From assembly GCA_900642245.1 (NCBI GenBank), contig CAAAJI010000002.1:375070-439069 (forward strand): a DNA stretch of 64,000 nt, given 5' to 3'. The notes below the pieces were generated by a model. It was not told the DNA's origin. It searched no databases and worked only from the letters and a program-made list of their open reading frames with translations. The position numbers were made by a program, and so were the translations under genes. Every line of letters begins with the position of its first letter. Position 1 is the stretch's first letter. Shown piece by piece: positions 44,852 through 56,864 of this stretch. This stretch comes from Fragilaria radians. Its lineage: Eukaryota > Bacillariophyta > Fragilariophyceae > Fragilariales > Fragilariaceae.

Positions 44852-46877
44852 AATTCAAAAATTAAGAATTTTAGATGTCTAAGATATATAGGAGAAGAAT
44901 ATTTATTTTTTAAAAATTCTTAAATATTATCTACAGGTTAAAGGAGAGAGGAGGTTTATTTCTATATTATATCAGATATCCCTTTACATATTAGGGGAGT
45001 AGCGGGAAATTATTGTAGGTTGTATATTTTATTTTTTACTACTTGGAAGGGGTCTGATCAGGAAGTGTTAAGTTACCACGATGTGTCGGGTTCAAATCTC
45101 GCTTATGAATCGGAAATTACTTTGTTGAGATACTTTTCATCGCCAATATTTCAGTTGCTTTTATCAAGGATATGTGATAGCACCAAACAAGTATGTTGGT
45201 TATTGAATCCTTGTCACGTTAGCGAACCTAAGATGTAAATTAGAACATCTGTGGAACATCAAAACGTTTCCTAAGAAGATTACAACGGTAGTTACAGCCA
45301 TCTATGAATCGCCAAGATAGGAAATAGTGAATTAGATTACAGGCTCACAATTAACACAACATAATAACTTAAAGCACAGCTTTGCTTTCGAACTATTTTA
45401 TCTGTTCAAGCAGAAATCGATTTTTACAAAGATAATGACAATAAGCACACTGACACCAATGTTTCACTTCAGTCATATGTGAAAAATACAACCAAATTTG
45501 TATTTTCTGTAAATATTTTTCAATACTACTTTTACTATGCCTAAATGTACAGTGCAACCTGGCATGCTTACATAGATTTAACGAAATTTAGGAATAGTAC
45601 GCCAACTTTAAAACTACATGGTAGCTGCATTTTCTGTAGCATTTCTACTTCAAAAATACATTTTATACAACCGAAACCGTGCTTATCATTGAGCATCAAA
45701 ATGTACGGGATCTGAAAATTGGTAACAGATACAGTATCTTTTTCTACGTGACTTCAAAAGAGCAAACAAGTGATTGATTGCTACAAGTCCTTTCGTGATG
45801 CTTTGATATCTTTCATTGATGGACTTGGTGAGGGTGAAGACTGAGTAAGGAACAAGTATACTCACAACAAGAGCTGAATCGGGTTATGCCGAGTGACATT
45901 GTTTGATCAATGAACTATCAACATTGATATTTTGGATGCCAGCACTGTTTATTTATGAGTTTTGTATCATTGCAAGGATTGGCATTACAACCCAGATAAA
46001 TATCAGTAACATTTGTGCGCATGATGATTTTTCTGACTGCTTAAAAACAAATATTAACTGGTAAAAATGTACAAAAGGAGATAGATGCTTATTTTCAGAT
46101 TATGATGGGGAGTATTGATTAGAAATACTTTTTATTACTCACCAATTGGGGCTCATGAACAGAAGTATCAAAAGGATAGCTTTGGCACCAGCCCAACGGG
46201 GAGTAGCAAATAGGGGAGATCACAATCAGGAATAATTACAAGCGTCTATGCTTGTTGGGGGTAGTTGAAGCACTGAGGAGAGAGGGGTACTGAGCACAAC
46301 ACGACATTGATGAAGGAAATCTCTGCAAGAACCTTCCTCTCTCTATTGTCACAAAATCTATTTCATTTTTGGCAGGAGAGCACTGAGGGATTCAGAGGGA
46401 TAAAGCCTAAAAGGCATTTTCTCTTTTTTTACCTGAGTCATGTGGAAGTTTCACAGCCGCAAAATTTTGTGGGACATGATTTCTTGGCGTATGCAACAAG
46501 GCTTTGTAACCAATTCTACCATCAACCTAATAAATAGTATCACAAATGAGGTGAAACGAGAAATAAAATATGTGAATTTCAACCCAAATTTACGATTATA
46601 AATCAGTAATCTGAGATAGAATTCAGGATTAAAGGGCAGGTTTTCTCCATCAAGCTTGTATCCTGCAATTTTGGCTTTTTGCTGCATTTAGTTTGCGGAG
46701 CATGATCGCTGTTGTTCATGCCATCCATCAAATTTGTGAAGTAGTGAAATTGATAAACGTTTTATCACATCACATTTATCTACTGATTACTTTATTATTT
46801 AGATCATATATGTTATGAGCTCATGTATAACCTTTGTTGTCTAAGTCTACGAAGTAGATCTTTGTTCTAACTGCTAT
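44852..46877. other. No gene recognised
   Basis: 45020-45238 (+) is open but has no motif and directly follows the copia relic, so it may be its 3' trailer. Around 46307-46687 short open frames exist on both strands without recognisable content. Confidence 0.4.
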
Positions 46878-47438
46878 TCATGGCATATCGTTTTTTTTAA
46901 TTTCGTGTAGTCGCCACGCTCTTTGTCCGATTTCCCCACTGGGACGCTTTTTATCGTGGGAAATCTGGATATAGTTGTTCCTAGCTAATATAAGTTTTTC
47001 GTTTTCCCTGGACCGCCAGTACATCAAACTCCCCTCCGGATACAACTGCATCATCAGATATGGCCGCAATACGTGATCAAAGCGAGTCATTGGTGCATCG
47101 CAACCAGCAATTTCAACAAAATGGAAATAGCCAACATTCACTAAGCAGCCGGAGTTTGAATGAAGATGCAAAGAGTTGAATAATTTGGAGATCAAAGGCA
47201 GGCAACTAGATGCATCTCATCAATTCATATGCAATGGATGGGTATAGAATAAGATATATGACATATGAGGAATACTAAATTGAAGTATCATTTGCCGTAG
47301 TCTACAATAACGGAAGTGCTCAAACAAATCTAAAAATTGGACCGAAGAATTAAAATGACAAGAGCAGAGCCGTATGCCATCACAACGGTCAAGCCAGACA
47401 TCACACCAATAACTGTCTAAAGCAGTGATGATGCTCAA
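46878..47438 (-). pseudogene. Unrecognised broken gene
   Basis: Two open pieces in the same - strand frame (47438-47220 and about 47213-46878) are separated only by two adjacent TGA codons. The base composition is more gene-like than the surroundings. Stretches such as ISKLFNSLHLHSNSGCLVN and HFNSSVQFLDL hint at leucine-rich repeats, but this is weak. The C-terminal part (GEIGQRAWRLHEIKKN) is polar. Possibly a decayed gene, or a gene with an intron I could not place. Confidence 0.35.
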
Positions 47439-49417
47439 GTATGTTCTTCAAGGTGATCATTCATTCAATTGATGTACACTTTTCCCCTTGGTTCAATGCC
47501 TCCGGCATAAATCTCAATACAAAGCAGAAAGGATTAAAATTCCTCAAGAAATGGTAATTCTTGAAATACAGTTGATAATTGAAGTCTTCGACAGCCCTCT
47601 TTCAACCTAGGTTGATAAATTGAATCTAGATAAATATCAAACTATGTGATAAATATTAAGAGTGAAAATTTTGAGCCTTTGTGCCAATTACCTAAAACTA
47701 TCCTTTTGAATACTCTATTGAATTTCCGTTCGATTATGCCATGGTATTTGACATCCTCAGGATGCATGATAGATATTTTGACTTTGCATTAAAAATATGT
47801 AACGTGATATAAACGTGTCATGGCAAAACCTGAGGTGGCCTGGAGGAAATCCTTGTTGGGCACTATATCAACCAAGAATATGCAAAAGAAGATTAATCAA
47901 AACGGTTGTCCTAGTTCCAGAGCGTCAACGTTTTTAAAATGTAGATCAATATATCTATTTACTCCCCTAATATTTAAAGTGCATCCCATGTACTCTGGAC
48001 AAAGTTATTTACACTATTTTTCGTTTTTTCACTTCAAAGTATTGTGTATCATCCATGAATTAACCACATAAATATTTGTTCTATAAGTGTAATATTTTGA
48101 CTAGTTTATTAATCTTGTGGAGATTTATCTAAGACAAAAAAGACAAAGCCCCTTTCTTCTTATTTGAAATATATACAGATATTTCAGATTATCAATATGA
48201 ATCAGTATTAGTCAACAGGGAGATCAAACAGTGTTCTACATTAGAGAATTTTAAAGTGACACAAGCCAAATATGCAAGAGAAGAAAGAGGAATGCTCTCT
48301 ATAGTTGAAACCTTAAAAGAATTTTGTGGAAGAGAGATGCTCTCTATGGATGAACCCCTAAATGAATGTCAACCTCTGCCTTGCATATTGTGCATGAATA
48401 AATATGCTTGAAAACTGGGTAAGATTGATTAGAGTGCCTTAGCCTCTGAGAATACAAAGATGGCTGTGAAAATGGAAGCACTTGGTTCATAGAAAGAGCA
48501 AAGAGTATATCATCAGACCCCCTAATGAGGCAGTATGCCCTAAGCAGACTATATGCACTGATATGTCTCCAACAAGTAATCACTCTATAGGAGCCTAAAA
48601 GATTCATGATATTAACTCGGATTGCAAACCATTGCTGAACATCAGCAAAACACGCTGATACAGCATCAACAATCTCAAAGAAAGAATGTTGATCAATACC
48701 CTTGGGACACAATCTGTGTTGAAAGTATTGTGTCCAATGCAGTGCGACAAATCAAGGAAAGGAATTTCTTGCATGCTCTTGCAATGTGTAATCCAGCACC
48801 AGGTTGATTTGAAATGCAAAAATTGTACTAGGTGTCAGCATTAAAAAGTGATTTTCAAAAAACAAATGTATTCATGCATGATAATGTCATCTCATTTCAC
48901 CACAGTAAAGTGTATAAGAAAGTGCAGATATATATAAGTGCTCAAATTCTTTCTATCTCCCCTATCAACATTCTGTGATGCATGAATTTCAAATGCTTTG
49001 GGATTGCAGATCCACCTCCACACGCTAATCCAACAGTGGCACGATCGATTGCCTGGAAATTTTGGAAGAGAGGTTTGTTGTCATTCATGAAAAATTGTCT
49101 GATGGAAATGAAAAAGGGTTCAAGATGAAGGGCGCCCCACTAAAGTGATGATTGTGAAGCTTTGTTCTACCTTGCATACCAGATTTATTTCTATGCTTCG
49201 GTGCAGAATGGAATTTAGTGGACCCTTTTTGCTTGACTTAACGTAGTTAACAAGTACTCACAAATTCAATTCATTATCTAATTAACAATTTATGAAATTT
49301 CATTTATTATCTTGAGCTCTGGTCACTCTGGATTCCTATTGAAGTGTGAATGCTCATGAAAAGAAAATTGACAATATCCAGGGTAATGGAAAATTACAAT
49401 GAATTTTCAGATTTCTA
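47439..49417. other. No gene recognised
   Basis: The longest open piece is 48344-48712 (-), a 122-codon frame (IDQHSFFEIVDAVSACFADV) whose continuity upstream is broken by a stop. I cannot assign it to a family. The rest is AT-rich. Confidence 0.4.
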
Positions 49418-49916
49418 TTATTTCTTTTGAGTTGAAATGTATAACACTGATGCATGCAACAGTAAGGAATTCGAAAAAAAGGCAGATAGAATCGTAACGA
49501 TACAAAATGAGCTTACCATTATTCCCGCGAATGAAACAATCGCCGTACTTGGCTTTCAATTGACCTTCCAAAAATTCTTCTGTTTGCTCCATTGCAATAT
49601 TCATGTAGCCATCAAGGCAGGCAAGTACACCTAGATTCTCCGTTAGTCAGAGAAATATTGAGATTAGGCATTGCTTTACATGGTAATCTTCCTTCTTACC
49701 TCGATATTCCATTCCAGAATTCAATTTCACACGCACTGGCCTACCTAGTACAGATTTCAAGAAATCAGAAGGAGATCGTTTCCCTTTAGTCTGTTGATTC
49801 ATTAGAATTGTGTATGTCACTCATTACAACATTTATTTCCACGATTGATTAGGCGATAAACGTACAATGGTAACCGAAGTCGGTGAATTTGTTAAATCCT
49901 GAGTTTCTTTTTCCAT
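49418..49916 (-). CDS. LSM6: LSm6 (U6 snRNA-associated Sm-like protein), four exons
   Basis: Subunit of the Lsm2-8 ring on U6 snRNA and the Lsm1-7 ring in mRNA decapping. It is spliced, so it is invisible as one open frame. Exons are 49866-49916, 49700-49790, 49517-49630 and 49418-49446. Introns of 75, 69 and 70 nt all follow GT-AG (GTACG...ACAG, GTAAG...CTAG, GTAAG...TCAG). Phases agree at every junction and give 94 residues. The Sm1 motif spans exons 2-3 (GRPVRVKLNSGMEYR, then GVLACLDGYMNIAMEQTEE). Sm2 spans exons 3-4 (KYGDCFIRGNN, then VLYIS). The stop follows STQKK. The N-terminal extension (about 17 residues, MEKETQDLTNSPTS) is slightly long for the family. Confidence 0.93.
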
Positions 49917-52024
49917 CTTGGCCGAAGGTGTTGCTACACCTTAAAAAACACATACGATAACCTTAACCCTACCCTAACCTCAAAGAATATTTGTCACTGT
50001 AAAATATAAGTAAGTTAATTCTAGTATTTGTCACTGGCTTTGCAACACAGAGTTAATTATTTTACACAAGAGCAAAAAACCAGTTATGAGCAGACTTTAG
50101 ACTAAGAAGCATGAAAGATCTTTTGCCTCAATATAAAAAAGGCTTATTTATATTTTCATTGTTTGAAGACATTACATTTTAGTCTGCCGATAAAAGTCAA
50201 GTTTAGTGTTATCCACTATGAATTGCAATGAAAATTTCAATAGCATTTGCGTGACAAATGCTTTGAACATTCTATAGTTTATAACTGAAACTCTCGACAA
50301 TATTTTAGTTTATTTTGGATGAATATAGGAGTGAACTATTGTTTTAAGCTATGTGAGAAAAATTTGCAAAATTGAATTCGCTAAATCCCTAGCATTCATT
50401 CATAAATCTGTGCTCGTATTTGATATTCAATATGTAACTTGAGAAACGCAGAAGGATCACGTGTTAAATATACTACTGTAACGGATGTATAACTTTTTTA
50501 GTAGTCGATAAAAAACTATTGCTGTCATAAATTTCTTAGAATCCTGTTCAAAGTGGATTACATTCACAGTCATACGTTCCATAAAAGTTAACACATCTAC
50601 TTTGAGAAGAAAACGGATACATATACTTTGTTTCTGGAGATAAAGGAGTCATGTAGGGTTAAATGAAAATGATGTGTAACATTGATGTACATGACTCTTC
50701 ATGACCATCAATCTCTTTTAAGGGTATATGTTTACTGTCGTATGTTAATAAGATAAAGTGACTACAACTGCTGTATAACACGTTTTGAGATAAGCTCGAT
50801 ATTTTAAAATGATAAGATTTATCGATGAAACTTGCCTATGCAAAAGTATAAGAATGTTAGTAGCGAAAGGAGGCTAAGCTTTCAGGATGCGAATTCTAAA
50901 TTTGAGCCCTCAATCTCATATGGTGTAGTACAAGTATCCCACTCTCTTTGAGAAACATGCAAATGGAAACTGAGGCGTCAATTTATAGATGAATCATAAT
51001 CATTATACCAAGCACCGGGAAAAATATTTCTCTAAATGTTTCAGATGACAAGTTACCCCAGCAGAGTCAGAAGTGGTTGCCCTAACAGAAATGAATAACT
51101 TACTCTGAAGTGGATTGCATGATGAAAACTGCACAATATGAAGAAATCACAATCAAAGCAAGCACACTTAATAAAATTGGATGGACACCAAATATGCACA
51201 GCGTGTCAGATTGTCACAAATAAAGATATCGGTGATAATTATATAATGATATAACGTGTTATATCAAACATCAAGTGTCAAATGCTTTAATATTTGTGAA
51301 CTTAAATTGAATACTCATTCGGAATGTTAAGTTTGATTTAAATTACATCCTTAGATTAGAAAAGTAATGTTACAAAGCGATCTCATCGTAAGTTGACTTA
51401 TTGCAAGACACCTTAGCGTCCTACTACAAGATGCTAGAATTTTTCTCGCTTAACAAACGAAACATTTTGCATCGCTAATAACTCACGATGTTAGTCAAAG
51501 TTTGTCCAGATTCTCCTTGTCACTACTGATGTAATCTTGTTTTGGTTTAAAACAGCTAATCTAAAGCCAGTCGACGGATATGTCTAAGCGTTAGTAGATA
51601 AATACCAGCAACATGTGATATCATTCCAAAGTTAGGTTCTTTTCAAGATAGGGTGTTTGCCAGCATGCTAAGGGTAGACCTTTGGTACTTATAATCCTTA
51701 TTCAGAAGTAAATACATAAATCCCCATGTATTTTCATCCATTCTTTTTGCCCTGAGTTAGGTTTATAATGAAAGATTAAAGCATCAAACATTCCGCCGTT
51801 TGTTCCTGAATATAGGATTCCCATGATCACTTATCTTCAACTAGGAAAAGTTAAACGAGCCAATACTCATTTTATAGCATGTACGTAGGATTTTTGTGTT
51901 CCGACAACGAACAGACAGGGTCTCCCTAGACCTTGAACCAAAAAGCCTCGAAGGGATGAAGTTAACGTTTTATTTCCAATTGTTTTGAAACTCTCAACAG
52001 AGTTCATCATCATCATACCCGACC
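49917..52024. other. Intergenic; one faint copia RNase H remnant
   Basis: Upstream regions of LSm6 (left) and ABCE1 (right). Around 51040-51110 (+) a stretch reads VTPAESEVVALTEMNNLL, resembling copia RNase H (LSTAEAEYVALSEA). No other coding signal was seen. Confidence 0.4.
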
Positions 52025-54321
52025 ATGCCCCCGAAGAAGAAAGGTGGAGGAGCCAAGGATAGCGATGAGTCAGATGCCATGACTCGAATCGCTATCATTG
52101 GAGCCTCTAAATGCAAACCTAAGAAATGCCATCAAGAATGTAAAAAATCGTGTCCTGTCGTGAAGCTTGGGAAGCTTTGTATTGAAGTCTCTCCAAGTAG
52201 CAAATTGGCATTTATTAGTGAGCCTCTCTGTATTGGTGAGTAAGAGAGTATTGTGCACAACAGATACTTTGAAAATATTGAGTTACACTTCTCTAAAACT
52301 TTCCAACACACACCTTTCGATGGAATCGTCACATTCAAAAGGTTGTGGTATTTGTGTGAAGAAATGCCCTTTTGGCGCCATATCAATTATCAACCTTCCA
52401 AAGGATCTAGATCGAAACACGACTCATCGTTATGGACCCAATTCCTTTAAGTTGCATCGTCTTCCCATGCCCCGTCCCGGTCAAGTATTAGGTTTGGTGG
52501 GCACGAATGGTATCGGAAAATCGACAGCTCTCAAAATCTTAGCTGGAAAAATGAAACCCAACCTCGGAAGATTTGATGCTCCGCCTGATTGGGAAGAAAT
52601 CCTTGTTCATTTTCGTGGTTCAGAACTTCAGAATTACTTTACCAAAATATTAGAGGATACTTTGAAGGCCACAATCAAACCACAATATGTGGATCACATT
52701 CCGAAAGCAGTGAAAGGAGAAGTCTTGGATATCCTAAAGACCAAAGACGAGGTAATTCAACACTATGAAGTTTTGTCGTCGTTACCAGGTGTCACAGACT
52801 AACTCTTGAATCTGTCATGATGCATATCTTTAGCGCACGGAGATTGAAGGCTGGGATGTTTTGAATTGGGCAATTAAGGAAGCTGAGCTTTCTCACGTTC
52901 TTAATCGCGATGTCCGTGTTCTATCAGGTGGAGAGCTACAGCGGTTTTGCAATCTCCATTGTTGCCATTCAGCAATCTGACGTTTACATGTTTGACGAGC
53001 CATCATCGTATCTTGATGTAAAACAACGTCTAACTGCTGCGCACATGATTCGCTCCCTCCTCGATGGAGAGTACGGCAGTAGACGCTTCGTGTTGGTGGT
53101 TGAGCATGATCTTGCTGTATTAGACTATCTCAGTGACTACATATGTGTGCTATACGGACAGGCTGGTGGATATGGAGTTGTCACCATGCCATTTAGCGTC
53201 CGTGTCGGTATTAACGCATTCTTGGCTGGATTTATTCCCACAGAGAATCTTCGTTTCCGTGAAGATGCAATGACATTCAAAGTAGGTATCAATTACTCTT
53301 TCTGGCAATCTCGTATTTCCTCTCATATTTGACTCACATGTTGTAATCAGGTATCTGAAAGAGCAGAACCTGTTGTGGGTAAGCGTGACATCATGCAATC
53401 ATACTCTTATCCTGCAATGACCAAGACTCAGAGCAAGGGAGAGTCTCGCTTCGTGCTTCACGTTGAAGCCGGAGGTTTTACAGACTCAGAAATCATCGTC
53501 TTGTTAGGAGAAAATGGGACTGGAAAAACGACGTTTGTGCGAATGTTGGCAGGCCTGCTCAAATCAGATGAGCAAGTTGCATTCGAAGAGCAAGGTCTTG
53601 AATACGAAGCTTCCTTAGCAGGAGCTCCTGATCTTAACGTTAGCTACAAACCGCAAAAGATATCTCCAAAATTCGAAGGCACCGTCCGGCAGCTTTTGCA
53701 CAAACGTATTCGAGATTCTTATGTACATCCTCAATTCGTTTCAGATTGCATGAAGCCTCTAGTCATCGATAATATTATCGACAATGGAGTACAAACCTTG
53801 TCGGGTGGAGAGTTACAACGCCTGGCCATTGTCTTAGCGCTTGGAACTCCTGCTGATGTTTATCTTATCGATGAACCATCAGCCTATTTGGATTCTGAGC
53901 AGCGTATTAACTGTGCCAAAGTTATCAAGCGCTTTATTATGCACGCAAAGAAAACTGCCTTTATTGTGGAGCATGACTTTATCATGGCTACCTATCTTGC
54001 AGACCGTGTGGTAGTATACACTGGTCAGCCTGGTGTCGACGCGACTGCAACGTCACCGCAATCACTTTTAAGTGGCATGAACCAGTTCCTAAAATCGTTA
54101 CAGGTCACTTTCCGTCGTGATCCTGTAAACTATCGTCCTCGGTACGTATGTTCATGATTCACATTCAATACTATGAGATTATGAATCAACTCACAATCTG
54201 CTTCTCACGTAGAATAAATAAAAGAGGCTCACAAAAGGATTCGGAACAAAAGAGTAATGGAAATTATTTCTTTTATGAAGAAATTGATAGCAGTCCTGAT
54301 GTGGATGATGACGACCTCTAA
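52025..54321 (+). CDS. ABCE1: ABCE1/RLI1 ribosome-recycling ATPase, five exons, one frame jump
   Basis: Essential twin-ATPase Fe-S protein that splits ribosomes after termination. Exons are 52025-52235, 52342-52751, 52834-53281, 53351-54141 and 54213-54321. Introns are 106, 82, 69 and 71 nt, all GT-AG and in phase, giving about 655 residues. Both Fe-S Cys clusters are present: KCKPKKCHQECKKSC and, across intron 1, LCIGCGICVKKCPFGA. NBD1 has GTNGIGKST, LSGGELQR and MFDEPSSYLDVKQRL. The linker reads RFREDAMTF. NBD2 has GENGTGKTT, LSGGELQRLAI and LIDEPSAYLDSEQR, then FIVEHDFIMATYLADRV. The last exon ends with the conserved SGNYFF-like SNGNYFF. Directly after NBD1 LSGGELQR, the run CGGTTTTGCAATC (52942-52954) has one T too many. 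Without it the frame is perfect, so a sequence error is the likeliest cause. Confidence 0.95.
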
Positions 54322-55527
54322 ATCCATCATCGTCTGAATAAACAAGTTCAAGGCTGGATTATTTAAACACAAATATTGAAAAAGATTAATTAAGTAATGT
54401 ATGCTTCAGTTGTACAAAATGCTTGTGTGTTACTCAAATGTTAAGTCTTGTTGACTCTTGATAGGTTGATTCCACTGCCCATATAGAAGTCCGACAGTTC
54501 TTAATGATGTTTCTGACACATAATCAGTCTCTAAAAAATATTTCCCCATATTTTCTCTAAGCCTTGGCTCACTCATTCAATAATATCACAAGGGTAGTAT
54601 AAACAGATTAAGTAAATTCTAATGCTCACAAGTAATGGATGGGGAATAGGGAATGACTGCTTAACAATGGTAATAACCTTAAGGAATTTTAAGGACACAG
54701 TATTAGTTCACAGTTTAAAACATAAATTGTTGTGGAGAAACGCAGCTTCTAATACTACAAAGCTTGACGCAAAAATAGATAAGCAATGATGAACAATTCA
54801 TTCAGTTCTATTTGACAAGGGAGAGGGATAAACTTCCAAGGCCAATACTTTGCGCAAAGTGTATCTTTTGTAGCGGTGTTTCTTCTCAAGGAAACCAGAC
54901 ACTGTTATGTGCGCGGGTGACAGTCAGAGAGCCGTCTTAACCCTCATGCATTCTTGTTTTCATTTCTTTGTCAATTTACAAAATTAGATGGCAGAATACT
55001 CTTGCTTGCCATGCATTTCATTGTTTAAGATTCAATGAGATAATGTTACCATGATGCATGGTTAGCTTGATAATTAGTCAGGCATTCCATTTGTGGGTGC
55101 ATTGATGAATTTTTTCTTGTCTGTTTATTGTTGTTGGCGAGAAGCACCAAGTTACAAGTAGGATCCTTTGAGGCCTTGCATCGTTTTAAATCCTGTTTAT
55201 GTGGGGACTTGAATGTGGCAGCACTATTTGAGTCGGGAAAGGAACAAAATTCTTCCACGTTGCAAATTTTGCCACGACGTAATTATTACCAGAGCTTTTT
55301 TTTCTACCTCCATCCATCCACTGACGATATCAAATTACTTTTATCAAGAATGAAAGCGAGTAGTGGTTTAAAAGGGGTATGGTCTTTGTCCAAGGACAAA
55401 TATGGGTATCGCTGCTGTAACATTTGGATGACAATATCCCCTTCGGCTAGCTTTTTCGATGAAAGATTTCGATTCTTTTCTATTTCACTCCATTTCACTT
55501 TGAAGTCATATTTTTTACATCGGGATA
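54322..55527. other. Intergenic, no gene seen
   Basis: The 3' side of ABCE1 and the upstream region of calreticulin, same direction. Short frames only. Confidence 0.5.
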
Positions 55528-56864
55528 ATGAAGATATCAGCATTGGCTGCGTTAGCGCTTACTATTGGCCCATCTGCGGCTGAAGTTTATTTCAAAGAAG
55601 ATTTCAATGATAGTGTAAGATCCGACGGTGATTCTATGTAGATGCCTCTAGCCTAATCTAATTTATTTTTCTTCTCGAAAAACTTAGGGTTGGTCCAAAC
55701 GATGGGTGGAATCAACGAAATGGAAACCGAAATCAGAGATGGGAACTTGGGAACACACTGCGGGAAACTGGTTTGCAGACGAGGCGGACAAAGGCATCAA
55801 GACATCTGTAGACGCGCGATTTTACGGCATTTCAGCGAAGATGACTAAGCCTTTTGTGTCTGCCGATAAAGAGCTTGTCATTCAATATTCTGTAAAGCAC
55901 GAGCAAGACCTAGACTGTGGCGGTGCTTATATTAAGCTCTTGTCCGGAACTGTAGACCAGACCAAATTTGGTGGTGATACTCCTTATGCAGTGATGTTTG
56001 GACCTGATATTTGTGGTACTTCCAACAAGAAAACACATGTTATCCTGCATGCTGAAAAGAAAAATGAAAACCTTTTGATTAAAAATGAGGTGAATACGGA
56101 ATCAGATGACCTTACTCATCTGTATACTCTCGTGATACGGCCGGACAACACTCTCGAGGTCTTCATCGACAACAAATCGGTTCGTAAAGGAAAGCTTGAA
56201 GAAGAATTTGATTTTTTACCTCCTAAAGAAATAAAAGATCCTGATCAAAAGAAACCAGATGACTGGGTTGATAAGCCCAAAATGCCTGATCCTGAAGATA
56301 AGAAACCTGAAGGATGGGATGACATTCCAAAGGAAATTCCAGATCCTGATGCGAAGAAGCCTGAAGATTGGGATGATGAAGATGACGGTGAATGGGAGCC
56401 TCCAATGACCGATAATCCAGAGTATAAAGGCAAGTGGAAGCCAAAAATGATTGACAATCCCAAGTACAAGGGTAAATGGGTACATCCTATGATACCAAAC
56501 CCAGAGTACTCCGAAGACCCTAATTTATACCAGGTTTGTAAGGGTGGGTGTTCCCATGTCGGTTTCGAGTTATGGCAAGTGAAGACAGGAACTCTTTTCG
56601 ATGATATCATCATTACAGATTCCTTAGAAGAGGCTCAAAAGTATGCTGAAGAAACGTTCTTCAAAAAGAAGGAACCTGAGAAGGCCATGTATGACAAGAT
56701 ACAGGCAGAGAAGAAACCCGATGAAGCTGATGACGCTGACACGGTAAGTGTAGACTACAATCAGTCTATATTTGAAGGGATGCGAATACATTTCTAACCT
56801 TTTTTCTCCTTAGGGTGATGCCGATGACACTGATGACTATGATGGGTACGAAGATGAGTTTTAA
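55528..56864 (+). CDS. CALR: Calreticulin, three exons
   Basis: ER Ca2+-binding lectin chaperone for monoglucosylated glycoproteins. Exons are 55528-55614, 55688-56743 and 56814-56864. Introns are 73 nt (GTAAG...TTAG) and 70 nt (GTAAG...TTAG), both between codons, giving 397 residues. A signal peptide is present (MKISALAALALTIGPSAA), followed by EVYFKEDF. The lectin domain has the Cys pair in DLDCGGAYIKLL and GPDICGTSNKKTH. The P-domain has three type-1 repeats (IKDPDQKKPDDW, MPDPEDKKPEGW, IPDPDAKKPEDW) and three type-2 repeats (GEWEPPMTDNPEYKGKW and so on), the calreticulin rather than calnexin number. No transmembrane span was found. The acidic C-tail is short and ends YEDEF, not a canonical KDEL/HDEL. 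Confidence 0.95.

Noticed and set aside
45045..45125. tRNA- or SINE-like segment (GGGTTCAAATCTCG resembles a B box)
   Set aside because: No matching acceptor or anticodon stem, and no convincing A box at the right distance.
49960..49985. Telomere-like CCTAACCCTACCCTAACC string
   Set aside because: Irregular and shorter than a real telomeric tract; chance or interstitial remnant.
52942..52954. Programmed ribosomal frameshift in ABCE1
   Set aside because: Not excluded, but no known precedent or recoding signal is visible, and a homopolymer error is simpler. Kept as a finding only.
56216..56613. Overlapping - strand open frames with repetitive hydrophobic translation
   Set aside because: They are antisense shadows of the repetitive calreticulin P-domain.
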